Positions 11,501 through 22,904 of a DNA stretch of 64,000 bases are shown piece by piece. The stretch covers positions 34,233,078 to 34,297,077 of the forward strand of contig NW_022145605.1 of NCBI RefSeq assembly GCF_000002235.5. The letters are read 5' to 3'. The notes beneath the pieces are model-generated. The model saw nothing but the letters and a program-made list of their open reading frames with translations. It ran no database searches and was not told where the DNA came from. A program made the translations under genes and the position numbers. The stretch comes from Strongylocentrotus purpuratus. Taxonomy: Eukaryota; Echinodermata; Echinoidea; Camarodonta; Strongylocentrotidae. Within the stretch, counting starts at the first letter, position 1; every line of letters starts with the position of its first letter.

Positions 11501-13569
11501 GGAGCAATTGTCGCCCTACCAATTTAATGTCGGGACGCCGCATCGTATTTTGTTTTGTTTGCTAAAGAAGACAGCGTTCCAATTACTGAACAAAGTCCAC
11601 GCACCCTCGAACACCAGAAACAAAAGTCTTCATCGTTAAATATAATTCAAGATCGGTTTTTAGGATACAGGACAGAAGACGCTTTGCGGTAGGATAGTAG
11701 ATCTGCATGGTTGGGTTTTGGAAGTATTGATAGCAAGCTAGAAGAGGGTCAAGACGGTGTCAGGATGGGCTTTAATATCAGAAGGAAGATTGGAGAGGAA
11801 TGGGCAGATGCTAAGTTCACGTAAGTCTGAGATCTTCTCCCCACTTATGTAGTTCTGAACTTTTTCGTAATTATTTAGGTAAATCTTTTGGGGTTCTTTT
11901 CACAGGGACATGATGTGTTTCGTTGCGTGGTATAAACTGGTCCGCTTTGCTGCTGATTTGTTTTTTAATATTCACTTTCTCGCGACATCTCTATTTGAAT
12001 ACAGATAAAAGATCATCTTTCTAAAGTTCTACCCTCCCCTCTCACTCTCTTTCTCCCCTCTTCCTCCTACCTTTCATTCCTCTCCCATATCTTCGATTTT
12101 CAAATCTCTCATGCTCTCGCTCCCTTTCTATCCTAGCTCCCTTTTCCCCAATATATCTCTTTGTTTTGTTTGCATCTCTCTTTTATCCAAGAATCTTTAC
12201 CTCACTCTGCGTTTTTCGGTTCTATCTGTTTGTCTATTCAAAATAATATAGACTGTTATTTCTTCCTCCCATGAATGTCTGGCTCCATTTCGAGTTTTTC
12301 GACGATTCTATATAGGACAACTAAACTCCACACCTCTAAAATAAATCTGGACAACTACCCCTATAGGACGATTCCGGCAAAAATATCCTGGAGAATTACG
12401 ACCTAGGATAGCTCTACCCTAATAAAAGCGAATATCATTATAATTCCTCCATGTATTATGTAGTATTCAAGTTCACCCACTTTATATCGAAACTTTTTTG
12501 ATGTAGCGATGTCATACTACATGTATTAAGCTTAAACAAAATGACGTTAAAATTGTTACATACAGCTTCATCAGCTTTCATTTGCCTTTTATATCTTTCC
12601 AAAGCCGTACTATTGTTTAATTATTTGTTTCATCCTGTTATGATCGATCTTTTTTGAAGCCCTCAAATTTCAGTGCAGTGTTTGTGTTTTTGCTGTAAAT
12701 ACTTGGTATTATACTTTTTATTTTGCCCTAATCCAGTAGCCTTTAATCTTCAACTAATAACGGCAAACAAGATTTAAACAATACAATGTAACGAAAATTC
12801 GAATTAAATAAAAGTCAAAAGTGAATTAAGAAAATGAAAAAAGATGGACAAGCTTCGTAAGTGGACAAAAGAGGTTTTATAACATACAAAGGCTATGCTT
12901 ATGACCATGTTATATCATTGCATTTATGGCTTCTACGAGGTAAAAAGAAGGGGGAAAACGTGACATAATTTTCTTAGTTGATCATAAACGATCATTAAGG
13001 ATCATAAATGGTTTAATTGCTCTGATAAGATTGGGTTAATAATTAATTCGGAAAGGTTAAGTGGTTTACTCGTTATTTTGCCTTGCATACAGCATTAAGG
13101 AACGGACACCATATAAAATCATTATCGATGACTTGATGGTATTGTATTATTTAGAACTCAAAGTTCATAATTCTTTATCTCTCCGGCCAAAAGTCATATA
13201 GTATTGTTCATAATATTTTTTTCCCATTTACGAAAATCTTAATTCAAAAGCTATCACTTCGTTTTTCTTTTGTTATTGTGTCACAGCTCAGAATGATTGG
13301 ACAAATATATGTTTTTATATCTGTGTTTTTTAATGATAATGTCACTCATTGATCATTGTGCAATCATTCCACACGTACGGATGGTTAAAAAGGGGGAATT
13401 TGAAAGAGGAAAGGCGAGAGATGAAGAGAAAAAGGGGGGGGGGCGGCAAACATGGATGCGAACTAAAGATGATACGACCCCCTCCCGCAACTCGGTGGAC
13501 TTAGTCCTCGCATTTTTCATTCCCCGCCCCGCCCGAATACCTCAGTAATCATTTTAACCGCGGGACGTA
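11501..13569. other. Intergenic DNA, no gene seen
   Basis: A pyrimidine-rich stretch lies at about 12030-12130 and a short poly-G at about 13434-13442. The open frame at 13297-13548 runs through the poly-G and has no recognisable domain, so it is not called. Confidence 0.5.
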
Positions 13570-14345
13570 TATTTGTTCGTTAGTTTGTTTTATTTATTCA
13601 CCATGTAAAATAATTGTTTACAGGTAATGACATTCAGTGGGTTACATCGAGATATACAGTGCATAAACAAAAAAATGTTCAAAGCGCAACGTCCCTAAGA
13701 ATACATAGTTGATAATTATTAGGTAAATGGCTTTAAAATATGACATTCGGTCATCACAAAAATAAAAATAAATACAAACTCATGTATTTGAATAACAAGC
13801 AAAAACAAGGAAATACACATTACCTTTTCTTGACAAAACTAGCGCCATAAAAAATGTACCTCAAAAGTCAACAAGCATTTTGAGAGAAATAATTCTACCC
13901 CACTGCTCATAACATTTGTTAGAATGACCTTTCTTCAAGTTTAACAAAACCTGGTATTAATATTACATTACCACTTCACATTAAATAAGGTCGATTCGAA
14001 ATCAGTATATGTAATTTTTGCAACCTGCGTTTTACTTTTTCATCCATTATTATTATCAATTTCTTTATAAACTGCTCATTTTAAAGACATACGTACCCTA
14101 ATTACTCCTGAGGTTAAACACAATTATAATTATGCAATAATTTACTCATTAGCTTATGTTAATTTATTTGACAATGTGTATAATTTCATTGTAGCACATT
14201 GTTATTCATATATTTTTTGTATCAGGCTCTACAGTTTTTTGTAAATTATGTTCAACATTGTTATCAATCTTTTTGTACTTTTATTTTTATTTGAAATCCA
14301 ACCTTAAGTTTTGGTTGGAATAAAGAAATAATTATAATAACCAGA
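13570..14345. repeat. Possible retroposon remnant
   Basis: AT-rich DNA that ends in GGTTGGAATAAAGAAATAAT followed by an A/T tail at about 14312-14340, the look of a polyadenylated 3' end. No coding part is visible. Confidence 0.25.
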
Positions 14346-14417
14346 TCAAAACTACATTTGACAAAATTAGTCCGAACGTATAAAATTAAGAGGGCCAAAT
14401 ACTAATAAAATGGAAAC

Positions 14418-14443
14418 TATATATATATATATATATATATATG
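14418..14443. repeat. (AT)n microsatellite
   Basis: About twelve AT units. A poly-C tract follows at about 14820-14847. Confidence 0.9.
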
Positions 14444-15081
14444 AGAAGGGTATGTCTCATGAGCTCCTATCAAAAATACAACGTTTCCAGAAATGTTTGA
14501 ATATTTTTTTCTTACATACCCTTTGTCACGAAATAATTGTGACATATTTATATATTCTCCAGAGATAAAGTGTATGTCTTCTCAGAACTTTATTGATCAG
14601 TTCTGGGAAGATTATGAATTTCATATATCAAAACTGAATTGTCACTATTATTTTCTTGAACAGAGGAAAGAAAAATCTGTTCCAACTTGAAATTCAAAAC
14701 AAAAAGTCTTTTTTAAAAGCTCACTGTCATTCTTATTTGACATACTCAACAAAAGTTGAAAAACTTTTAAAAATACAATACTTGTATCGTTATTGCAGGT
14801 GTACTGAGTGCTTGTCTTCTCCCCCCCCCCCCCCCCCTCCCCCCTCGGCTGTCTTGGATGTACCTCAGTATTTTAATCCTTTTACCATGCCTGATTGACT
14901 TTATGACAAATAGGAAATTTGTGAAATATAACAGCTCATGTTTTTGTTGTATTTTTGATAACTTGTGCCATGTGTTTATGGTTTTTAATTACACAGTCTA
15001 AGTCCTATTTTTATATTGCTAGGTTTTTACATGTATATATCTCATTGGGCATAACATGTAAACAAGAATATTCCAGCCATG

Positions 15082-15581
15082 NNNNNNNNNNNNNNNNNNN
15101 NNNNNNNNNNNNNNNNNNNNNNNNNNNNNNNNNNNNNNNNNNNNNNNNNNNNNNNNNNNNNNNNNNNNNNNNNNNNNNNNNNNNNNNNNNNNNNNNNNNN
15201 NNNNNNNNNNNNNNNNNNNNNNNNNNNNNNNNNNNNNNNNNNNNNNNNNNNNNNNNNNNNNNNNNNNNNNNNNNNNNNNNNNNNNNNNNNNNNNNNNNNN
15301 NNNNNNNNNNNNNNNNNNNNNNNNNNNNNNNNNNNNNNNNNNNNNNNNNNNNNNNNNNNNNNNNNNNNNNNNNNNNNNNNNNNNNNNNNNNNNNNNNNNN
15401 NNNNNNNNNNNNNNNNNNNNNNNNNNNNNNNNNNNNNNNNNNNNNNNNNNNNNNNNNNNNNNNNNNNNNNNNNNNNNNNNNNNNNNNNNNNNNNNNNNNN
15501 NNNNNNNNNNNNNNNNNNNNNNNNNNNNNNNNNNNNNNNNNNNNNNNNNNNNNNNNNNNNNNNNNNNNNNNNNNNNNNNNN
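15082..15581. other. Assembly gap, 500 N
   Basis: Exactly 500 undetermined bases. The gap hides the second part of the SRCR exon at 15582-15798 and perhaps more. Confidence 0.99.
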
Positions 15582-15798
15582 GAATCGAGCCAAATCAGGC
15601 CCTCCACAGTACCATACCCCTTCTGATCGGCTGTGAAGTAATCCGCTTTCCCAGAGAAGCCCAACTGCCTGCAGACCACTTCGCTAGCTGCTCTATCCCA
15701 GCTATCATCGCAGACGCTGCCCCACTGAAAGTCCTTGAAGATCTCCAGGCGCCCTTTCCGTTCGGAGGGGCCATCAACCAATCGCACTTCTCCATTAC
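15582..15798 (-). CDS. SRCR domain exon, cut by the assembly gap
   Basis: After an acceptor (GGTGTAG) the exon starts in phase 1 and encodes the first two thirds of a scavenger receptor cysteine-rich domain: [39 protein letters not shown] and IWLD. The rest lies in the gap. SRCR domains bind proteins or polyanions outside the cell. In sea urchins they form large secreted or membrane immune-type families. It shares strand and phase with the SRCR exon at 17935-18264, 2.1 kb upstream, so both probably belong to one multi-SRCR gene. Neither the signal peptide nor a membrane segment is in view. Confidence 0.85.
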
Positions 15799-15830
15799 CT
15801 ACACCAGTCAATGATTAACAAGGGGTAGAA

Positions 15831-16152
15831 CAGGGAGGTGTTTCACAAAGATTCTAAGTTGAACTTCTCTCTATTAAAGTTGGACTAAACAATTACGGAA
15901 AGCGGTTAGCATCTTTGAAAATATTTTGTAAAAGGTATTTTAAAAAGGCATAAAAAGTTGTAAATCAATCATATTTTCTATTATCATGGGAAGTATCATG
16001 TTCTTGATGTGGAATTTATGAAAAGTCTAAACTACTTGAATTTTTTGCTTTTGAATATGTTTTCTTTTAAGTCTACAAATGGCTTTCCATAATTCTATTA
16101 AGTCTAACTTAGAAATAAGTTTGACTTAGAAGTTTTGTTAAACACCCCCCTG
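15831..16152. mobile_element. MITE with CAGGGAGGTGTTTCACAAA ends
   Basis: The left end reads CAGGGAGGTGTTTCACAAAG...TTCTAAGTT. The right end is its inverted partner, AACTT-like sequence followed by TTTTGTTAAACACCCCCCTG. The arms are about 35 bp and the length is 322 bp, with no frame. It lies in the SRCR intron. A target-site duplication was not clear. Confidence 0.7.
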
Positions 16153-16325
16153 ATGTATTAAATAGGACAAATCAATAGAAAAAATATAATCAAATCAATC
16201 GAACCAATTCTAAATACACTCCACAAGTTTGGATTATTATCAGAAAGCAGTAAAGATGTATATTATTAGAAGTCAATGATTTAATCCCCCCCCCCCCCCA
16301 CACACAAAAAAGCAACTTACCGCAC

Positions 16326-16620
16326 ATATCGTCGGCCGGGTGGCAGAAGGGCGTTAGCGACTCGAAAACTACTTTTCAAATTATTCCCCTTTAAAAATTT
16401 GTTTTATATTTAAACTGCTTTCTGTCCGAAAAATTGGTTCAAAACTTAAAAGACTAATAGAAATGTTATAGTAGAACACGGCCACAATTTTTTCTCTCAG
16501 AAATAAGTCAGTTTCATAACAATAAAAGGCGAATTAGTGCTAACGCCCTTCTGCCTAATGTTTCTTTTTTTTAACCTGAAATTTAAGCTAACACCCTTCT
16601 GCCACCCAGGCGACGATATA
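16326..16620. mobile_element. MITE with ATATCGTCG / CGACGATAT ends
   Basis: The left arm (16326-16358) carries GGGTGGCAGAAGGGCGTTAG. The right arm (16587-16620) is its inverse, CTAACACCCTTCTGCCACCC. A third, partial arm (GCTAACGCCCTTCTGCCT) lies inside at about 16537-16554. It is non-coding and lies in the SRCR intron. Confidence 0.7.
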
Positions 16621-17502
16621 CACACATAGTTGTGCCATTCAAATTACAGAGTTACAGAGAATATTCAATGAAAATTACAAAGTATGAAATATGACCAATA
16701 ATTTATCCCTAGAAACCAGGAAATTTGCAGATGATATTCACATAAGTTTTAGGTCAACTACTTTTCAGATAATGACAAAAAATTAACACAAATAAGGAAA
16801 TTCTCAGGATCTGGCTTATACGATGGTTTCACAAGAAAGTTTGGCCATGTTTTGATGATGTAACATCAGGGTCCAATCCTGCTTACGCAGACAACATCCT
16901 ATAACTAATGAACATATTTTCAAACGTATTACACACCATTACAAATGGAAAGTGATGCTGATGCTGAAAATTATAATTCTTTGCTTATGAAAATCCAGTG
17001 CAAGGATAAATGATCGACTGACTTAAAAACCACTGAAATATCAGCCTAAAATTGGATGGTGTCCGATCTTGGTTGAAATGCTGCACATGCTTCGGTGTAT
17101 GTAGCTGAATTGCTTCTTTCTTACAATCCAGTGTGAAGCTACCACTGATTTCTCTATTTTTTTCATGTAGCTGCATTTTTTCATCAAAATGAGACCGCGT
17201 CCGAAATTTATAGTGAGGCAACAGATGAAACGGTTATGTTGAAACTGGTGAAGTAAGAGAAATAAGTGAAGAGGAGACAACAAAACGGGTACTGGAAATG
17301 TGTGAATTGTTATAGGACATCGTCTGCTTATGCTAAATCAGTCCCTAGAGTGACTGCACAAATCTCGGCAGTGTTTAGAGAGCTCTTCACGTGTGAAAGT
17401 GGGGCTGTATTTTACCGTTTTAAAATTGATAATAACTGTTACTTTGAGTGTTTCCAAACAGAGAATTTTGAATAACTTGTTTGATCTATGAAAGTACATG
17501 TA

Positions 17503-17582
17503 TGGTGGTCTGGTGGATAGGTCAATGGACTGTGGATCACATCAACATGGTCCATGGCTCGAGTCCCTCCGGCCCCTTGCAA
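17503..17582 (+). repeat. tRNA-like head of a SINE
   Basis: An A-box-like TGGTCTGGTGGATAGG is followed about 45 bases on by a B-box-like GGCTCGAGTCC, the internal RNA polymerase III promoter layout. The fold is not a good tRNA and the 3' side runs into unrelated sequence, so a tRNA-derived SINE or tRNA relic is more likely than a tRNA gene. Confidence 0.45.
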
Positions 17583-17707
17583 AACCTTAAATTTGACATT
17601 TTCTGTCCTATTTTGTTCAATTTTCACCAGACCGATTTTTCTGCTCTCTTTTAGATTAACGGTAGTTCATTATCAGTAGCTGCGCCATGTTGATCGACAT
17701 ACAGGTA

Positions 17708-17881
17708 CAGTCAAACCTGCCTACAGCGACCGCCCAAGGGAAATACAAAAAGTGGTCTTTGTAGGCAGGTTCCTTTAGTACATGTTTAAATGAGAAAACC
17801 ACTTTCAAGGGAAACAATAAATGTGGTCCTTGTAGAAAGGTGGTCTTTGTAGACAGGTGGTCACTAAAGCAGGTTTGACTG
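17708..17881. mobile_element. Tc1/mariner-type MITE, TA target site
   Basis: The ends CAGTCAAACCTG and CAGGTTTGACTG are exact inverted repeats flanked by TA on both sides (17706-17707, 17882-17883). The interior holds diverged repeats of GTGGTCTTTGTAGGCAGG. It is 174 bp and non-coding. It sits 53 bp beyond the SRCR exon donor. Confidence 0.85.
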
Positions 17882-17934
17882 TACATGTTTTGTTGTCATT
17901 ATTACAAAAGGACAATCCTGTTCACAAGACTTAC

Positions 17935-18264
17935 CCGAAGTCAATGAGCACCTCACTCCGGCATCTTCTGCATGACTGCAGTTATGGACTTCCCAACTAC
18001 TTCCTCCAGAACAATCACTCAACCTGTCCTCCGTGCCCCTGCACTGCATATCATCAAGCCATATAGTCCCAGAACCCTCGCCAAAATGAGCTCCCTCGTA
18101 CACCGTGTCAACGCCAAAGTAGCCAAGGTGTCGACAAACTACCACTCCATCCTGGATGTCCCAGCTGTCGTCGCACACGGTGCCCCACTCACGGTCGTGA
18201 AAGATTTCGATGCGCCCCTCGTTTTCATCCGCTCCACCGGAGAGTCTCAATGTCTTTTCTAAAT
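17935..18264 (-). CDS. Complete SRCR domain exon, 110 codons
   Basis: The exon is bounded by acceptor CTTTCAG and donor GTAAGT, 330 nt, phase 1 at both ends, so it can be duplicated or skipped in frame. It encodes a full SRCR domain: TLRLSGG, GRIEIFHDREWGTVCDDSWD, VVVCRHLG, IWLDDMQC, LSDC and HNCSHAEDAGVRC. Six cysteines are present, the group A set. The domain is extracellular and is stabilised by disulphides. With the gap-cut exon downstream it forms part of a multi-SRCR receptor or secreted protein. Upstream exons were not found between 18.3 and 26.8 kb, so they lie farther off or in sequence I could not recognise. Confidence 0.92.
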
Positions 18265-18729
18265 CTGAAAGACACATACAGATTAAAGAGAAGGTTGAGT
18301 TCTGGGAAGAAGTGAAATAAATAATTTGTGAGCATTATTTCAAATTTCACATTTATTCATGTTTCCAATAAAACATTACAAATCAATTATGAGCATTTAA
18401 AACAAAAGTAAGAAATACATGTTGGAAACAGAGGGGTCCACTAAAAAGCAATGGTATAAGAACATCAGAGTAAAAAAGTCCCCTGAAAAGCATGGCCCTT
18501 CAAATGCCTTTATATTCTAAAAATGGCATGCAGCAGCAGCATAAAAATAGGAACAGATGTATGTTCGTGTAGTCCCATATACATCTTTCTGTGTACGGTG
18601 CTTGTAACTTTACCAAGACTGGGCCAAATTTCTTATCATTTTGATGATTCCAGAACCTTGCAGTACACACCAATACTTATATGCTAGATGATCAACCTTT
18701 TCTGATCAATCCACACCATTTCTTTCACA

Positions 18730-18905
18730 ATAGAATAATAATAATAATAATAATATTCAGCTTTTATAGCGTTTAATAATCCTGGAGTTCTCTAAGTGCT
18801 TTACAGATATATCATTTCCCTGGTGTGTGCACAATCTCCACTTCCAGGGGAGCATTCCAGCCAGGATACTCATTCTAACACCTGGGTCAATGTCGCTATT
18901 CATAA
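18730..18905. repeat. SINE-like repeat with (TAA)n
   Basis: (AAT)n is followed by CAGCTTTTATAGCGTTTAAT and TCTAAGTGCTTTACAG, a pair of words that recurs in many marine invertebrate repeats. The first word is related to those at about 2505 and 4038. Confidence 0.5.
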
Positions 18906-19365
18906 GGACCGCTATTCATAAGGTTCGCTATTCATAAGGTCCATTATTCATAAGGACCGCTATTCATAAGGTCCGCTTTTCATAATTGGAGAAAAGGGTC
19001 ATTATTCATAAGGGTCATTATTCATAAGGACCGCTATTCATAATCAAAGAAGAGGGTCGGTATTCATAATATTAGAAGAGGGTCGCTATTCATAATAGGA
19101 AATCGGGGTCGTTATTCATAAGGGTCCCTATTCATAATATTACAAAAGGGTCGGTATTCATAACACAGAAAGAGGGTCGCTATTCATTATACGAAATGAG
19201 GGTCGCTTTTCATAATACAAAATGAGGGTCGCTATTCATAATGCAAAATGAGGGTCGTTATTCATAAGGGTCATTATTCATAATAAGAAATGAGGGTTGC
19301 TATTCATAAAAGGAGAAGAGGATCGCTATTCATAATAGAAGAAGAGGGTCGCTATTCACAATATT
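18893..19365. repeat. TATTCATAA minisatellite
   Basis: More than twenty units built on GGTCGCTATTCATAA with spacers that vary. The first units are 15-20 bp (AAGGTCCGCTATTCAT). Later ones are about 26-30 bp with an added AAATGAG or GAAGAG. GGGTC and TATTCATA are the fixed parts. No frame is kept. Confidence 0.9.
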
Positions 19366-21092
19366 CGATGTTTTTAAATAGAATAAGCGTTGCTTATACC
19401 TAATATAATACATTCCTTTTCTGTGGGACTAAATAACTTTCACAATGTTGAGCATTAATTTCCATTACTAAGGTAAACACATGTTCTAAAGATATTTTTC
19501 TTTTTGCTAACATAAGTGATGACATGTTAACTGCAATGCAATACTTAAGACAGCCATACATCATTTATTTCATGCACTGAATTTGCCAGTATCCCTTGTC
19601 AATTCATAAAATAGAAAGCAAAATGTACAAATTTAAAAAACTTTAAATCCTGCAGTTGCTCTGCACAAAAGGGCATAAGTCTATATCACAGTAGCTATAC
19701 TGTACTTGGAGTCTCATAGAAAAGGTATGGAATATAAATGTACATGTACTTCCTATGTGCAAGTCTAGTATGGTTGATGTATAAGAAATAACATCATTTT
19801 CTATTGTAGTGAGACTAACTTTGATCTGTTCAAATATTTGGATGCCACTGTCATATATCTTTCCCAAGACTTTAAAAAAAAAAAATCAGTTTGAATTACT
19901 TGAAGTGCCTACTTTTTCTTTTCTGGTACTCAAAGCCTTGCTTGCCAGACAATTTTGTATTATTTTGTGTACATGTATTTACAAGGTACAATACATGTAT
20001 TACTTCTTGATCTATCAAAGTGTCTATAGAGCGTGAATGTATGTCATCCTGGAGAATATCTTCCTGAAAAAAAATTATTGCAAGATCTATAATTTAAATC
20101 CAAGATTAACGATAATGCAAGTTTATTCCAGTGAAGGGATGCATACAACATATATTTTGTTATTGAAACATCTAAAATATGTTTCATAATTTTTATTTTC
20201 TTTCCGAATCATTTTCTGGCACACCACCCTCAAAAAATGCTTGGGTTGCAGGGGCCTTTTAATGGTCTTCACATTGTGGTGGTATTCAGGGATAAAAAGA
20301 AGGAATTTTTATTTTTCCCTTTTTGTTGTTGTAGTGCAAAAGTTAATATTTATGTGTTTTACTTTTACAGTACATGTTTTCTTCTTTCTCCTGTGATTGT
20401 GTACGTGAGAAATATTAAAACTTATTGACTTTTTCAGAAACAACTCATGAAGCTTGAATGCAGTTATTGTCTCAGTAGAAGTCAATCTCATGTCAAAAGA
20501 AAATTATGTTTAGATGAATTACTCCAAAAACAAGCGAAACAACATGATTTGATTTAAACAAAAAAGGCATTTATTAAAAACCATTTAGCAGCTCAACAGC
20601 TGAATTACATTGAGTGTACATACATCATGCAAAATAAACATTCATATTTTTTTTTTTAATCAAAGAAATTATGTGGTAAAAAAAGATTAGGATGCAAGGG
20701 AGAAGAGAGAGGGAAGAGAGATAAAATGTGAGAAGAGGGAAATGGAAGAGAGACAAAGATAGAAATAGAGGAGAAAGGATAAGAGTCAAAGATAGTCTGA
20801 GAGAGTAAGAGAGAGAACGGGGGGGGGGGGGTGACTTATAAACCGAATGCTGATATTCAAACAGAATGTTTATCAAGTGTATTAGATCGAACAAAGGATT
20901 TGAATTATGAATTTAATTAAGTAAAGAGTAAAAGGGTAATGAAAGGAAAGGAAATAGATTTAAAGAGAGAGAGAGAGATTAAGGAAAAAGAAAAAGGTGG
21001 ATGAGAAGTGGAAAGAGGAGGAGAAACCACATAAGAGTTGAAAAGGAACTTTCGTGGAATAGACTTAATTTAGTGTTGTACCCAGGGGCGTC
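19366..21092. other. Intergenic DNA with purine-rich tracts
   Basis: No gene is supported. GA-rich tracts at about 20695-20830 and 20950-21030 and a poly-G run at about 20819-20831 account for the open frames seen here. Confidence 0.5.
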
Positions 21093-21933
21093 GCACAGTG
21101 GGCCAGGGAGGAACCAAAGTGTGCCAAAACTAATTTATGGGGATTTATTTTCTATAAATCCATAGGAAATGTTTGGATGTCCAGGGATTTCCGCTTAAAT
21201 GGTATTACCAACATTTTCTCTGATATCTAAGCTTTAAGTTGATACCAGATTTGGCTGCCCGATTGTGCCCGTTATTATGTTAGAGCCGTTTACTTTGCAA
21301 CATTGCCCCGAAAAATGTGTTTATTTTGGTCCGCGGTGTCAGAACAAGTGTCACGCGCCCCCAAGCGCCGTGATTTATGACCGCGAATCCTTTATGATTC
21401 AGCCGCGGACTAAAAACAAACATATTTTGCGGGACAATGTGGCAAGGGGAATCGGCTCTAACATGACAACGGGCAAGATCGGGCAGCCAAATTTGACATC
21501 AATTTAAAGCTTAGACATCAGACAAAATGGTGGCATTAAAATATAAGCGGAACTCTGCAGAAATCTGCATTTTTCAGTGAATTAACCTTTAATATATCAT
21601 GAAGATTGTGTTTCTATACATTTTAACCAATTCATGCAACGAAATAAACTATCAGGAATATGTGAGAGCAATTTCATATCAATAACTTAAGAACTTCATG
21701 TTAAATTGAAAGATTTCTAAAATAAGTCACTTTTGCACTAAAACTGTGAATATGTAGGATTTCGCTGTTTGAAGGAGTAAATTTATTCCCTAGTTGTGCT
21801 TACCGGAATTAAATATTTTACTGAGGTATTCCTCAATGTATTACAGTTCAACTGGTCAAGAAGAAAATTGAAGAGAAATAAATCACCAAAAACGAGTTTT
21901 GGCGCACTTTGGTTCCTCCCTGGCCCACTGTGC
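21093..21933. mobile_element. Inverted-repeat element with CACAGTGGGCCAG ends
   Basis: The left arm 21093-21136 (GCACAGTGGGCCAGGGAGGA then ACCAAAGTGTGCCAAAA) is matched by the inverse at 21890-21933. The same terminus occurs alone at 22528-22563 and as a complete small element at 35941-36235, so it is a family. No transposase is visible. The interior carries the large foldback listed next. Confidence 0.7.
21188..21551. repeat. Foldback of about 360 bp
   Basis: The left arm from TTTCCGCTTAAATGG to TTGGTCCGCGG and the right arm from CCGCGGACTAAAAA to ATAAGCGGAA pair over about 140 bp. Examples are GGCTGCCCGATTGTGCCCG against CGGGCAAGATCGGGCAGCC. The short loop holds GTGTCACGCGCCCCCAAGCG. A single strand would form a very long hairpin. 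Confidence 0.8.
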
Positions 21934-22527
21934 GTTGCCATGGTTACGCGGACGAGCGTTGAATCGGCTGTGCGTAAACGAAACAGTACAAATGTGTACC
22001 GATTATGCCTAATAATAATCGATGGACGTGGGGAGGAAAAGTGCCTGCACATGCAGTGTAGCAAATTCTCGCAAAAAGAAATACCATACATGGAAAGCTT
22101 AGGTTTGGGCGGACATTTTGAGATTAACATCACTGCGGGAATCGGCCGGAATCCTAATAAACATGCTACTTTTATAAAAAATTGCAATTTTTTCTTTTTT
22201 TTGTGAAATTTAATGCTCATTTTTCCCAAAATGAAGCTTCCATAAATTTGGTCATTGTATTCTCTAATTGGGTTACCAATAGGCAAGAAGTGCACGCAGT
22301 ATCAAGTTGATTGCTTTTCCCTTCATAAATTCTCAACACCTATTGTAAAGTTGCCACTTTTATTATTTTTGGAGCAACATATAGATTTTCCCATGTTCGC
22401 AGGGGTATATGACACTTTTAAAACTCGCTAAATATTAAAATATGGGTGGAAAAATATTCTTTAGAATGTTTTCTTCCCCAAGCGAATGAAAAAAAAAAAA
22501 AAATTCACATTCGCCAATTTTGAATTT

Positions 22528-22567
22528 TGGCACACTTTGAGGCGATTCTGGCCCACTGTGCGTCGCT
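22528..22567. mobile_element. Solo end of the CACAGTGGGCCAG family
   Basis: TTTTGGCACACTTTG...TGGCCCACTGTGCGTCGC matches the right arm of the element at 21093-21933. It could be the true outer end of a larger element that starts at 21093. Confidence 0.55.
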
Positions 22568-22904
22568 AACAAGGGGTGTGTAGGGTGCGACACCACCCTC
22601 CCTCCACCTATATTATTGCCGTTAAAATTGCGCTGCCATCGTGAAAAAATGAGAAAAGGTGGAGGGAAAGAAAAGAATCAAAAGAAAAGGGAAAAAGAAA
22701 GAAAAGACAAAAAAACATTAAGATACCCGTATATGTCGCTGTGTCTGGTCGGCTGTGTCCGAATTCTCGCTCGATCCTCATGCACTGTAAAAAAAAGTTG
22801 GGCAGATGTTACTGGGTAAAGCGAATTTGGGCAAATTTTGTCCGATAATTGGGTTATTTTCTCCCAACCATTTACTATATGAAGTTACCTAATGAATGGT
22901 AAAC

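Noticed and set aside
13297-13548. 83-codon plus-strand frame
   Set aside because: Runs through a poly-G and low-complexity stretch; no domain.
17503-17582. Functional tRNA gene
   Set aside because: Box A and B are present, but a cloverleaf with proper acceptor stem could not be drawn.
18893-19365. CRISPR-like array in the TATTCATAA minisatellite
   Set aside because: Spacers are related to each other and vary in length; it is a minisatellite.
21265-22295. Frames of 80-170 codons on both strands
   Set aside because: They lie in the foldback and its inverted-repeat element; mirrored frames come from palindromy.
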